This document shows positions 17,996 through 28,600 of a stretch of 46,223 bases of DNA, in pieces. The translations under genes and the position numbers were made by a program. The DNA is taken from positions 4,132 to 50,354 of the forward strand of contig NZ_CDBI01000088.1 in NCBI RefSeq assembly GCF_000820025.1, in the 5' to 3' direction. Numbering within the stretch: the first letter of the stretch is position 1; every line of letters begins with the position of its first letter. The notes below the pieces were generated by a model. It saw nothing but the letters and a program-made list of their open reading frames with translations. It had not been told where the DNA came from and made no database searches. The stretch comes from Aeromonas popoffii (lineage in GTDB: Bacteria > Pseudomonadota > Gammaproteobacteria > Enterobacterales > Aeromonadaceae).

Positions 17996-19356
17996 CGCTC
18001 CCGCAGTGCCTCGGCCTGGTATTCACGGATCGGGCTCAGCAGGTAGTCGATCACCCGGCGCCTATCCGTCTTGACCTCTGCCACCACCGACATGCCCGGG
18101 GTGAGCCGTACCGGCTGATTGTCTATCTGCATCTCGCCCCGGCTCAGCTTGACCCTGGCGGGAAAGACCAGCCCCAGCTGCTCATCCGTGGTGGCATCGC
18201 GCGACACGCTGACCAGCTCGCCATCTATGGTGCCGTAACGGGTATAGGGGAAGGCATCCACCTTGATGCTGACTGTCTGCCCTTGGTGCACGAAGCCGAT
18301 GTCCTTGTTGAGGATCTTCACCTCGGCGTACTGGACTCCCTCATTGGGGACTATGACCAGCAACTGCTGGGCCGGTTGTACCACGGCGCCCTGGGTGTGA
18401 ATGGCCAGCTGCTGCACTGTGCCCGCCACCGGGGCGCGAATGACCTCCAGATGCTCCCGCTCGCTCAGCTTGGCGAGCTCCTGCTCGATGGCGGTCAGTT
18501 GCAGCTGGGCCTGCTGGCGTTTCTCGATCCACTCCCGCTGTTTCTGCGCCTTGAAACCGGCCAGCCGCTCCTGCAGGCTCTGCTGCTGGGATTGCAGTAC
18601 CTCGAGTTCGGCCCGTTGCTGGGCGAGCTGGCGCTGGGTTTCCAACAGCTCTTTCTCCTGCTCCAGATATTCCACCCGTGAGATGGCCTGGGACTGGCTC
18701 AGGGTCCGGCGCGCTTGCAGGCGGGGCCGGATGTTGGCCAGCAGGGTCGTGAGGGAGGCCATGTCTCCCCGTCGGGCGGCCTGATTGGCCTGATTGACCC
18801 CAAGCTCGGCCCGCAGGTTGTTGAGGGTGCTCCGGTACTCGTGCAGCTCGCTCTGGTGGTTCTCCGCCAGCGCTTGCTGCTGCGCCAGGGTGAGTTTGGT
18901 GTAGTCGGGGTGCTGGGTGACGGCTTGGTTGCCATAGAGCGCCTGATAACGGATCAGGGTCTGATACTGGAACGCTTGTTGCTCACGCAACCGGCTCAGG
19001 TCCTGGCTCACCCCCAGGGTGTTGAGGGTCAGCAGCGGCGCGTTGGCAGCGACCGCCTGGCCGTCTTCCACGTGAATGGTGAGCACCCTGGCCTGTTCGT
19101 AGGACTGGATAATCTGGCTGCGGCCAAAGACCAGCAGACGCCCGCTGGCGGTGGCCTGGATATCGAGCTGGCCCCAGCAGGTCCAGAGCAGGGTGAGCAG
19201 CACACCGGCGCTCAGGGTGAGCGCCGTGATGCGGGCAAAGGGGGAGGGCGGCGTCTCGGCCAGCGCCAGATGGGCGGGCAGGAAGCCGTAGTGGGTCTCC
19301 TGCTGCCGGGCCGGACCGGGTTGGCGCAAGCGGCTCAGCCAGGTGCGCAGATTCAT
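17992..19356 (-). CDS. rtxD: MARTX secretion adaptor RtxD (HlyD family)
   Basis: A 454-residue membrane fusion protein of the HlyD/RtxD family. It has a short cytoplasmic start (MNLRTWLSRLRQ), one membrane helix (about residues 40-65, ITALTLSAGVLLTLLWTCW), a lipoyl-like half motif (VLTIHVEDGQAVAANAPLLTL), a long coiled coil with many Gln/Arg/Glu (about 140-310), and the closing beta-barrel (VIRAPVAGTVQQLAIHTQG .. VSIKVDAFPYTRYGTIDGEL). It links the RtxB/RtxE exporter to outer-membrane TolC. I start at ATG 19356, which overlaps the rtxB stop by four bases; a longer frame to 19485 would run into rtxB. Translational coupling on both sides suggests fixed stoichiometry. Confidence 0.94.
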   Translation of the reverse strand: MNLRTWLSRLRQPGPARQQETHYGFLPAHLALAETPPSPFARITALTLSAGVLLTLLWTCWGQLDIQATASGRLLVFGRSQIIQSYEQARVLTIHVEDGQAVAANAPLLTLNTLGVSQDLSRLREQQAFQYQTLIRYQALYGNQAVTQHPDYTKLTLAQQQALAENHQSELHEYRSTLNNLRAELGVNQANQAARRGDMASLTTLLANIRPRLQARRTLSQSQAISRVEYLEQEKELLETQRQLAQQRAELEVLQSQQQSLQERLAGFKAQKQREWIEKRQQAQLQLTAIEQELAKLSEREHLEVIRAPVAGTVQQLAIHTQGAVVQPAQQLLVIVPNEGVQYAEVKILNKDIGFVHQGQTVSIKVDAFPYTRYGTIDGELVSVSRDATTDEQLGLVFPARVKLSRGEMQIDNQPVRLTPGMSVVAEVKTDRRRVIDYLLSPIREYQAEALRER

Positions 19357-21440
19357 GGGGTCTCCTCGTGCAAGTCCTGTTGTAGCTGCCACAGCCTGGC
19401 GTAGTGCTGCCCCAGTGCCAGCAGGCTGGCGTGGTCGCCCTGCTCCACTATCTTGCCGCGCTGCAATACCAGGATGCGGTCGCAATGGCGCACGGTGGAG
19501 AGGCGGTGGGCAATGGTGATGACGGTGCGGCCGCTGGCGATGTGGCGCATGTTGTGCTGGATCCGCGCCTGGGACTCGTCATCCAGGGCGCTGGTGGCCT
19601 CGTCGAAGATGAGGATCCTGGGGTCTGCCAGCAGGGTACGGGCAATGGCCAGCCGTTGGCGTTGACCGCCCGACAGCGAACTGCCCCCTTCCGCCAGCAC
19701 TGTGTCGTAGCCAAGGGGCAGTCGCAAAATGAACTCATGGGCGCCTGCCAGGGTTGCGGCCCGTATGATGTTGTCCAGGCTGGCGTGGGGCACCGACTGG
19801 GCTATGTTGTCGCGCACCGACTTGTTGAACAGGTGGTTTTCCTGCAACACCACCCCCATCTGCTGGCGCAGGTGGGCAAGGGGGATCCGCTGGATGGGCT
19901 GACCATCGATGAGGATCTGCCCCAGCTCCGGCTGATAGAGCCGTAGCAGCAGACGGGCCAGGGTGCTCTTGCCCGAGCCTGAGCCGCCGACAATGCCCAG
20001 CGTCTCGCCAGGGGCGATGGCGAGGGAGAGATCGTTGATGATGAGGGGGGCATCCGGTTGATAGCGAAAATGCACCCGCTCCAGCACTATGGCGCCTGCG
20101 TGGATGCGGCCATCCCCATCGCGCTGATGTTCCGGGGGGAGGTTGAGCATGTCACCGAGTTTGTCTACCGCGATCCGGGTCTGTATGAACTGACCCCACA
20201 GCTCGACCAGACGCGATAGCGGCTGTGCCACGTGGCTGGCCATCATGTTGAAGGCGATGAGCTGGCCTATGGTGAGTTGCAGCGCGATCACCTCGCTGGC
20301 ACCGAGCCAGAGCACGCCGACTGTCACCAATTTTTGCAGCCACATGACCCCGTGCTGGGAGGCATTGTTGAGTTGCTGTACCCGGTAGCCAGCCTCCACC
20401 ATCTGGCGGGTCTGCTCATCCCAGCGCCGCACGAAACGCGGCTCCAGCGCCAGGCTTTTCAGGGTCTCTGCCCCGGCGACCGTCTCGTTCAAGAAGGCGG
20501 TGTTGGTGGCCGCATGGCCAAACTGCTGCTCGACCGCCTGCTGCATGCGCGGCGTGATCCACCAGGCGATCAGCACATAGGCAGGTACCGAGAGCAGGAT
20601 CACCAGGGTCAGCATGCCGGAGAGACTGGCCATGACGGCCAGGAAGACAAACATGAACAGCACGTCCACCGTCAGGGTGAACAGGGTGCCGGTCAGGAAT
20701 TCGCGGATGGTGTTGAGCTCCTGCACCCGGGTCACAATGGCGCCCACCTGGCGACGCTTGAAATAGAGCAGCGGCAGGGCAAACAGGTGCTGCACCATGC
20801 GCAGACCGAGCTGGATATCGATCCGGTTGGCGGTGTGGGCATACTGATATTCCCGCAATCCGCGCAGGCAGACCTCCACCAGGGCCGTGATCAGCAGCCC
20901 GAACACCAGCACATCCAGGGTCGCCCAGGCCTGGTGTACCAGCACCTTGTCCATCACCACCTGAAAGAAGAGCGGGGAGATGAGCGCCAGGATCTGCAAC
21001 ACCAGCGAGAACAGCAATATCTCGCCGAGCAGGCGTTTTTGCTGCAAGAAGGCGGGGATGAACCAGCGGATGTCGAAGCGTCCCTGCCGTTTGCCGACCT
21101 CGAGCAGGCGGCCACCCCAGCGTGCCAGCAGGGCGTCTTGTGCTATGACTTGCGGCTTGCCGACTGCCGGATCCAGGATCAGCGCCTGTCCACCCTGGCG
21201 CTGGGCCAGCACAAACGCCTCGCCAGAGGGGCTCAGCAGTACCACCGGCAGGGTCAGTTTATCGAGTTTGCGAGGGGGGATATGACGCTGACGAATGCGG
21301 GACCCTGTCTGTTGTTGCAGCGTATCGACAATATTGTCAAAGGTATCGTCTGGCGTGGGTGCTATATCTTTAGAGGGACAACCCTGCATCCCGATAATAA
21401 TATTGAGACACGCTAAAACAGACTCTTCGCTCGCCGTCAT
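19353..21440 (-). CDS. rtxB: MARTX type I secretion ATPase RtxB
   Basis: A 695-residue ABC exporter of the HlyB/RtxB type. A C39-like N-terminal domain (about residues 1-135) lacks an evident Cys-His pair, as usual for RTX exporters, and serves substrate binding. Then come six membrane helices (ILLFSLVLQILALISPLFFQVVMDKVLV, LFTLTVDVLFMFVFLAVMASL) and the ATPase domain with Walker A GGSGSGKST, signature LSGGQRQRLAIARTLL, and Walker B ILIFDEATSALD. It is the first gene of rtxBDE and diverges from rtxHCA. A promoter with perfect TTGACA lies 75-103 bp upstream of its ATG (21440). Partner genes rtxD and rtxE follow with 4-bp overlaps. Confidence 0.94.
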   Translation of the reverse strand: MTASEESVLACLNIIIGMQGCPSKDIAPTPDDTFDNIVDTLQQQTGSRIRQRHIPPRKLDKLTLPVVLLSPSGEAFVLAQRQGGQALILDPAVGKPQVIAQDALLARWGGRLLEVGKRQGRFDIRWFIPAFLQQKRLLGEILLFSLVLQILALISPLFFQVVMDKVLVHQAWATLDVLVFGLLITALVEVCLRGLREYQYAHTANRIDIQLGLRMVQHLFALPLLYFKRRQVGAIVTRVQELNTIREFLTGTLFTLTVDVLFMFVFLAVMASLSGMLTLVILLSVPAYVLIAWWITPRMQQAVEQQFGHAATNTAFLNETVAGAETLKSLALEPRFVRRWDEQTRQMVEAGYRVQQLNNASQHGVMWLQKLVTVGVLWLGASEVIALQLTIGQLIAFNMMASHVAQPLSRLVELWGQFIQTRIAVDKLGDMLNLPPEHQRDGDGRIHAGAIVLERVHFRYQPDAPLIINDLSLAIAPGETLGIVGGSGSGKSTLARLLLRLYQPELGQILIDGQPIQRIPLAHLRQQMGVVLQENHLFNKSVRDNIAQSVPHASLDNIIRAATLAGAHEFILRLPLGYDTVLAEGGSSLSGGQRQRLAIARTLLADPRILIFDEATSALDDESQARIQHNMRHIASGRTVITIAHRLSTVRHCDRILVLQRGKIVEQGDHASLLALGQHYARLWQLQQDLHEETP

Positions 21441-21514
21441 AATATATCCGTATGCCGCTGTGACACCCCTCCTGTTTATATGGGGTAAGGTGGCCTGTTG
21501 CAGGCAGGGCGCGC

Positions 21515-21543
21515 ATACTAACGAGTCATTTTTTCACTGTCAA
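21515..21543 (-). promoter_or_regulatory. Likely rtxBDE promoter
   Basis: On the minus strand, TTGACA (21543-21538), 17 bp, then TAGTAT (21520-21515). The -35 is perfect and the -10 matches 4 of 6. It lies upstream of rtxB in the right direction. Confidence 0.6.
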
Positions 21544-21689
21544 ATATTATCTTGACTGATAGCCTGCATGATAAAAATGGCCGCACCCACTCAGCTAATA
21601 ACTTATTACATAATACCAAGACATTAACCTTAATGATTGAGTTGATATTTGTGTTGACATTTTAATTCTGTTTTCAGGTCATTGTTTAA

Positions 21690-21718
21690 TTGAACCTGAG
21701 AATGATTTCAAATATGGT
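21690..21718 (+). promoter_or_regulatory. Candidate rtxHCA promoter
   Basis: TTGAAC (21690-21695), 17 bp, then TATGGT (21713-21718), about 100 bp before rtxH. The spacer and -10 overlap GAGAATGATTTCAAATAT, which shares about 12 of 19 positions with the classic Fur box. Both calls are tentative. Confidence 0.4.
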
Positions 21719-21817
21719 AAATATAGTGAAAAGCAAAATGTTAACCTCATGTTATTTTACATGGGGACATTCTTTTCTTTTTTTTTTGTCGTTATGTTTA
21801 TTGATAATGGAATTTAT

Positions 21818-22147
21818 ATGACAGAGCAGTTTGTACAGACAGTATCCAGCGTCAACTATAACAAGGGGATCTTCTCGCTCTATTTCGTCGGACAAGATCC
21901 GCTGAAGATGGCGCAAGGTGTCATGGCTGAAAGCGACAACGAGCTGATGCTGAAACAGACGGTCCATATGCCTGCAGCTGGCTTTATGTATATGGTTTCA
22001 ATGATAAAAAATATGCTTGAAGATCCGCGTATGGCCGCCGAGTTTGACAATTTGATCGCCGCAGGCCTGATCCCGTCAGCCCCCGCTGACGAGCCGCAAG
22101 CCGCACCGGCTGCCACAGCACAGGCCGCGCCGCGCAAGAAAAAATAA
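21818..22147 (+). CDS. rtxH: RtxH-like small protein of the MARTX operon
   Basis: A 109-residue protein in the place of rtxH, the small conserved gene ahead of rtxC in MARTX loci. Its molecular function is unknown to me. The first 80 residues (MTEQFVQTVSSVNYNKGIFS.., FVGQDP, MYMVSMIKNMLEDP) look like a compact alpha/beta fold. The tail is rich in Ala, Pro and Lys (QAAPAATAQAAPRKKK), so it is probably flexible and basic. I start at ATG 21818, with GGA eight bases upstream. A longer frame back to 21749 would add a run of Phe/Val codons from the AT-rich promoter region and is less likely. rtxC starts 19 bp after its stop. Confidence 0.8.
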   Translation: MTEQFVQTVSSVNYNKGIFSLYFVGQDPLKMAQGVMAESDNELMLKQTVHMPAAGFMYMVSMIKNMLEDPRMAAEFDNLIAAGLIPSAPADEPQAAPAATAQAAPRKKK

Positions 22148-22166
22148 TGTTCCGGTTGGGGATCCA

Positions 22167-22628
22167 ATGAGCTTGGTATTGCAATCAACGGAACCGAACT
22201 GGCAACAAAATCAACATATGTTGGGGGGAGTTATACTGCTGAGTCAGCACTCCTCCCTGCACCGGCGTTATTCCGTCGCCGAGTGGCAGCAGCGAATATT
22301 GCCTGCCTTTGAATTGAACCAGTTCAGCTATTATGAAGACGCACAAGGACGCCCGGTTGCATTTTGCAACTGGGCGTTTGTCTCTTTATCCATTCGTGAC
22401 ACCTTGCTGGCCGCCGAGCGGGAGCTGATCCGTGAGGATTGGCAATCCGGCAACCATATTTTTATTCCAGAGATGATAGCGCCTTACGGACATGCCCGTG
22501 CCGTGGTGAGCGATCTGCGTCGCCGGATATTTTTGCCATGGAAAGGGCAGCGGGTCTGTACCGTGCGTGGTCATGTTCATGCCGAACGTGGTCATTGTGT
22601 GCGCAGGGTGCAGTGGTTTTCCATTTAA
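22167..22628 (+). CDS. rtxC: RTX toxin-activating lysine acyltransferase RtxC
   Basis: A 153-residue member of the HlyC/RtxC toxin acyltransferase family. These enzymes take acyl groups from acyl-carrier protein and add them to lysines of the toxin. The family pattern is visible: HSSLHRRYSVAEWQQRILPAF with the likely catalytic His, YYEDAQGRPVAFCNWAFVS, and DWQSGNHIFIPEMIAPYG with the conserved acidic residue and GxH. It lies between rtxH and rtxA, with 17 bp to rtxA. In MARTX systems the need for RtxC in activity has been less clear than for HlyC. It is cytoplasmic and should act before export. Confidence 0.93.
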   Translation: MSLVLQSTEPNWQQNQHMLGGVILLSQHSSLHRRYSVAEWQQRILPAFELNQFSYYEDAQGRPVAFCNWAFVSLSIRDTLLAAERELIREDWQSGNHIFIPEMIAPYGHARAVVSDLRRRIFLPWKGQRVCTVRGHVHAERGHCVRRVQWFSI

Positions 22629-22645
22629 TCATAATGAGTTAATAC

Positions 22646-25600
22646 ATGGGACAGAGTGTATGGAGAAGTATTGAGTACTTCTTTACCGGTAATTACACGG
22701 CAGATGATGGCAATAATGACATCGATGCCGTTGGCTTTGGCGGCGTCATCCGTGCCTATGGCGGTGACGATACGATCAAAATCGGCTCTATTGGCGCCAC
22801 CGTCTATACCGGCACGGGGAATGACAGCGTGTACGGCGGCGCCGCCTACCTCAAGGTGGTCGACGAATCCGGCAATCTGACCGTCAAGGGGGCAGCGGGC
22901 TATGCGGACATCAGCAAGTCCGAGTCGGGCAATATCCATTTTGCCGGTGCCAGCGGCGGCACCAACATTGATCACCAGGGGCGCGAGGGCGACATCCGCT
23001 ATCAGGGGGCGGCCTTTGCCAACTTCCTGACCCGCAAGGGGATCAGTGGCAACGTGAGTTTTGAGGGGGCCGGCGGTTACAACAAGCTCTGGCACCAGAC
23101 AGACAGGGGCGATGTGACCTTCAGCGGTGCCGGGGCGGCCAACCAGATAGATCGTACCTGGCACAGCCAGTATCAGGGATCGCGCGGCAACATCAGCTTC
23201 CATGGCGCCGGCGCGGCCAATATCATCAGCTCCCAGGTGGAATCCGGCAACCTATCCCTGAACGGGGCCGGGGCCTACAACAAGGTGTTTCGCAAGGGAC
23301 GCGAGGGAGATGTCATCTTCAACGGCGCCGGCGGCTGGAACGAGATCTCCCGTCTGCGCCATGAGCATGATACCTATCTGCAGACCCGTGGCGACATCCG
23401 TTTCATCGGCGGTGGGGGTTACAACCGGCTGCTGTCCGATGTCGCCGAGGGTAACATTCACTTCAAGGGGGCCGGGGGATGCAACCACCTCTCCCGCCAG
23501 GGGGCGGGCAGCGACAGCTCTCCTTTTGCCGGCGCCCGCGCTGACGAGATTGTGCTGACCACGGCCACCATGGGCGGCAGCTGGATCAACCAGTCCCACG
23601 CCGTCACGGCCATCAAGTCCAGCCTGCAACCCAATACCTACCTGTTTGCCTTCTTCGACGGCATGTATACCAAGGTCAACCGGATCACGCTCTCCAATGA
23701 GGGCGAGCACGGTGCCCTGCGCTATCTCTCCACCTCCTGGTACAAGGAGGGTAACCAGCTCGAAGGGCTTGCCAGCCAGCAGATTGACGATCACCACGGC
23801 TTCATCTCGACCCAAACCGATGGCGCCTACCGGCTGAGCGATCTGGTGTTTGAGCGGCGCCAGCGCATCAAGCTGGATGCGGTGGAAGCGGATCTGACCG
23901 AAAACAGCTGGATCAACTACGGCGGTGGCGTGAACGTGGCGGCCGCCGACGTGACGCTCTCCAGCGCCAAGATGAGTGGCTACGCCATTTTTGAAGATGG
24001 CACCAAGGTCGATGTGAGCGCGATCACATCCCAAGTGCAGGCCAACACCTATGTGTTTGCCAAGCAGCTTGGCCCCTACACCAAGATAGTGGTGGTGGAG
24101 CTTGCCAATGACCAGGAGACAGGGGCGCTCAAGTATCTGTCCAAGGCCTGGTACAAGGAGGGAAACCATCTGGCAGGGTTGGCCAATCAGGTCATCTCTG
24201 AGCGCACCGGCTTTACCTCCATGGGCAAGGGGAGCTACTCCCTGAGCGAGGTGCACTATCAACTCGATACTGTGACTGCGGTATCGGATCGTCTGCCTGC
24301 CACCCGGGAGTTCTCCAGCCAGCTGTTGCTGCCCCGTCAGCAAGACGGCGGCAACAGCAAGGGGGACATCTTCTTCGACGGTGCCGGTGCCGGCAACCTC
24401 ATCGAGTCCGACGTGACCGAGGGCAACATCCACTTCAATGGCGCCGGGGCGGCCAACGTGCTGATCAAACGCGGTCAGCGTGGCGATCTGGTGTTCCGTG
24501 GTGCCGGCCTTGCCAACGTACTGGTGCATCAGGGTGCGCAGGGGAAGATGGATGTCTATGCCGCCGGTGCGGCCAACGTGCTGGTACGCAGCGGGGACGG
24601 GGAGTACCTGGCCCGCCTGCTGGCCTATGGCAACATCTCGGTGCAGCAGGGACGTGGCGACAGCCAGGTCGTGATGCTGGGCGGCTACAACACCCACACC
24701 CAGCTCGGCGATGGCAATGGTCTCTGGCTGGCCGGCGGTGGGGCAAACGTGCTGACCCAGGTCGGTGAGGGGCAGCTTGATGCCATGCTGGTCGGCGGCG
24801 CCAACGTGCTGACCAAGCTGGGTGCTGGCCAGCTGACCGCCGGACTGTTGGGGGGCGCCAATGTGCTGACCCACATCAGCCAGGGGGACGAGGCAGCCGA
24901 TACCCGCGCCGTGTTGCTGGGGGGCGCCAACGTGCTCACCAAGCAGGGCAACGGCAAGGTGCAGGCCATTCTGGGGGGCGGCGTGAATGTGCTGACCCAG
25001 ATTGGCCGGGGTGATACCCAGGCGCTGCTGCTGGGGGCCGCCAACGTGCTGACCCGGGTCGGTGACGGCGATCTCTCTGCTGTGATGCTGGGGGCGGGCA
25101 ACGTGCTGACCCATGTCGGCGATGGCGTAACCCTGGGGGTCATGGGGGCCGCTGGCAACCTGTTCACCAAGGTGGGCGACGGCACGGCCATTGCCGCCAT
25201 GATAGGCGCGGGCAACCTGTTTACCCAGATAGGCAAAGGCGACGCCTGGGCACTGATGGGCGGGGTGGCCAACGTCTTCACCAAGGTGGGGGATGGCAAT
25301 GCCCTGGCGCTGATGGTGGCCAAGGCCAACGTCTTCACCCATGTCGGTGACGGCCTGACCGTCGCCCTGATGCTGGCCCAGGGCAACCTGGCGACCAAGG
25401 TGGGCAACGGCATGACGCTGGCCGCCATGGTGGGCAATGCCAATGTCTTCACCCATGTCGGCCGGGGCGAGACCTTTGCTGCCATGTTGGGGCAGGCGAA
25501 CCTGATGACCAAGGTGGGGGATGGCCTGACCGCCGCGCTGATGATTGGCAAGGCCAACGTCTACAGCCACATCGGCAACGGCACCAGCCTGGGGCTGTTC

Positions 25601-28600
25601 GCCGGTGAGCTGAACGTGATGACCAAAGTGGGCGATGGCACCACCCTGGCGGCCCTGTTTGGCAAGGCCAACATAGTGACCCATGTGGGCAGCGGTCTGA
25701 CCGGGGTACTGGCGCTGGGCAAGGCGAACATCATCACCAAGGTCGGGGGTGACTTCCTCGGCGTCCTCGCCAAGGCCGATGCCAACGTGTTGACCCACGT
25801 GGGCAATGGCACCACGGCCGCCGTGTTGTGGGGCAAGGGCAATCTGCTGACCAAGATTGGTGACGGCACCACTGTGGGCCTGCTCATCTCCGAGGTGGGC
25901 AATGTCATGACCCATGTCGGCGCTGGCAGCACCATAGGCCTGGCCAAGGGCCGGGCAAACTTGATCACCAAGGTGGGTGACGGCCTGGTGGTGCAGGGGG
26001 CCTGGGGGGAGGCGAACCTGCTGACCCAGGTCGGTGACGGTGACCGTTACAGCTTCGCCAAGGGCCACGCCAACGTGCTGACCAAGGTCGGCGATGGCCG
26101 CGAGCTGGCGGTGCTGCAAGGGGAAGCCAACCTGGTCACCCAGGTTGGCGACGGTGACAGTTACACCGGTGCCTGGGGCCGCGCCAACATCATCACCAAG
26201 GTGGGGGATGGCCGTCAGGTCGTGCTGGCCAAGGGGGAGGCGAACATAGTCACCCAGGTGGGGGACGGCGAGAGCTATCAGGCGCTGCTCGGCAAGGCCA
26301 ACGTCGTCACCCGGGTGGGCGACGGCATTCAGGTTACCCTCGCCAAGGGGGAGCTCAACCAGACCACCACAGTGGGGGATGGCCTGAGCGTCACCGCCGC
26401 CTACGGCAAGTTCAACAACAACATCAAGGTCGGCGATGGCAGCTCCATCAACCTGGCCTGGGGTGATTACAACCTCAACACCAAGGTGGGGGATGGGCTC
26501 AACGTCGCGGTCATGAAGGGCAAGGGTAATGCCAATGTCCAGATTGGCGACGGGCTCGACGTCACTGCGGCCTATGCCCGCCACAACGTGGCCATCAAGA
26601 TAGGCAATGGCGACTTCTACAGCCTGGCCCTCGCCAGCAGCAACACCAGCAGCAACAAGCTCGGCACCCTGTTTGACAACATCAAGCAGACCCTGCTCGG
26701 TGCGGCAGGCAACCAGGCTATCAACTATCTGGTACAGGGCGATGAAGAGGGCCCGCTCAAGGCGCCACCAGCGGCCAGTTTGGGGGATGTACAGGCCCTG
26801 AGCGGCTTTGGTCTGGATGAGATTGGCGAGGTGAAATCCTCGCTGGCGAGCGGCCTGACCGGCCAGGTGAGCCAGACTGGCGAGCGGGATGAGCAAGCCA
26901 TGGACAAGGGGTTGCAGCTCGATGAGCAAGGCCTGGCCAGAGGCGGCGAAAACCTCATCGTCAACGGCGATTTCGAACAGGGCGCCCACGGCTGGCAGCA
27001 TGCCGGTGAGGGGATCGAAGCAGAGCATTCCGCCACCGCCTACGGGTTGGCTACCGAGGGGCACGGCGCTCGCGTCAGCGAACTCTCTACCGACCGAAAC
27101 ACCCAAATTTCCCAGGATCTTGTCGGCCTAAAGGCGGGCGAGACTGTCACTCTGAACTTCGATTTTGCCCGTCGGGCCAACATCTCGCTGCAGCACGGCA
27201 TCGAGGTGCTGTGGAACGGCGAGCGGGTGTTTGCCAGCACGGGCGACGCCGACAGCTGGCAGAACAAACAGTTGACCCTGACTGCTCGCGCGGGCAGCAA
27301 TACCCTGGCGTTTAGCGGCACGGGGGAAAACAACGGCTTTGGCTACCTGCTCGACAACGTGGTCGCCACGGCGGCTGGCAAGGCCGAGATCGGCCAGGTT
27401 AGCGCGCAGCTGGTGGAAGATGGCAACGCTGCCCGGGCCCAAGCCGATCGGGCGAGTGCCGATGCCGACAAACAGCGGCTGGAGCAGGAGAAAGCGCAGC
27501 AGCTCGCTGCCATCTCGGGCGCTCAGGCCCAGTTGGACGCCACCGACGAGGGCAAGCTGGCAACGAATGGTCAGGCGCAGCGTACCGCCATCGAGGCAGA
27601 AGCGCGCGACATCACGGCCCAGCTCGACACCCTGGCCCGTCAGTTTGAACCGCTCAAGCAGCCCGAAGCGGCCACCATCCCGTCCGGCCAGCACTGGCGC
27701 CATGGTTTTGCCGACCGCTTGCTAACCGATCTACAAGGCGACCTGGAAAAGGCCAGTGGCACGGCAGGTGAGGCGATCGCGGATGCCAGATCCCGCCGTG
27801 AGCAGCAGAGCCAGCAGGTCGATGCCGCCCTGGCCCAGTCCAAATCTGGCCAGCAGCGCAGCGAGCAGTTGCAGGGCGAGGCCCGGGCGCAGGGGCAAAG
27901 CCGGACCGAGCAGGCCGAGCAGCGTCGTCTCGATGCCCTGACCCGCGATGCCGATGCCCGGCAGCGGCAGCAAGAGGGCGAGTCGAGCGCCAGCAAGGCG
28001 CAGGCCGCAGGCGAGCAGGCGAGCAGCCAGGCCAGTCAGCAGGCAACACAAGCCAGGCAGAATGCGGCAAGCCTGAAACAAAGCTGCGACAAGCCGAGCC
28101 ATCAGGAAGTGAATAACGGCCAGAGTCCGATTGCGGCACCCCGTCTGCCGCAGGCCGGTGAGCTTGATGTGCCGAATGCCACCGGCTTGTCGACCGATGC
28201 TTCCGCCAGCGCCCAGCCATCGGCCATCGATGCCGCCAATGGCGTGAGTGAACAGGAGCAATCCGCGCTCGATGGCGCCTTGGCTGCCGTCAATCGCCTC
28301 CAGATCAATGCCGGGCTTCGGGCTCATGGCACGCCCGCCATCACCCTGCCCGGCATGGTCGGTGAGCGCGAGGCGGACACCACTACTGTGCCGGCGAGCC
28401 ATGCGTCTTCGCGCCGCAGCGCCGAGTTGGGCCTGTCCGGGGTCTCCCTGGCCGGGCTGGGGAGCCCGGTGCGAGGCCCGGCCGTGGCTGTCCCCGAGAC
28501 CGCCGGTTTTGCCTTCGAGCTGCTCAAGCGCGAAGACAACGACTTCATCGACTCCACCCGTCGCCAGCTGGGCAAGCTCTCGACCGACTTGCCAAGCGAG

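Larger units (their letters stand above)
21441..21817. other. AT-rich divergent promoter region of the rtx locus
   Basis: This stretch separates rtxB (minus) from rtxH (plus). Its A+T content is much higher than that of the genes around it, which suits binding by H-NS-type silencers. It holds one likely promoter in each direction and a weak Fur-box-like segment near 21698-21716. I see no credible gene. Confidence 0.75.

Noticed and set aside
23252..27106. Open frame of 1284 codons on the minus strand opposite rtxA
   Set aside because: It lies wholly within the repetitive GC-rich rtxA coding DNA and has no recognisable domain; the plus frame has clear MARTX homology.
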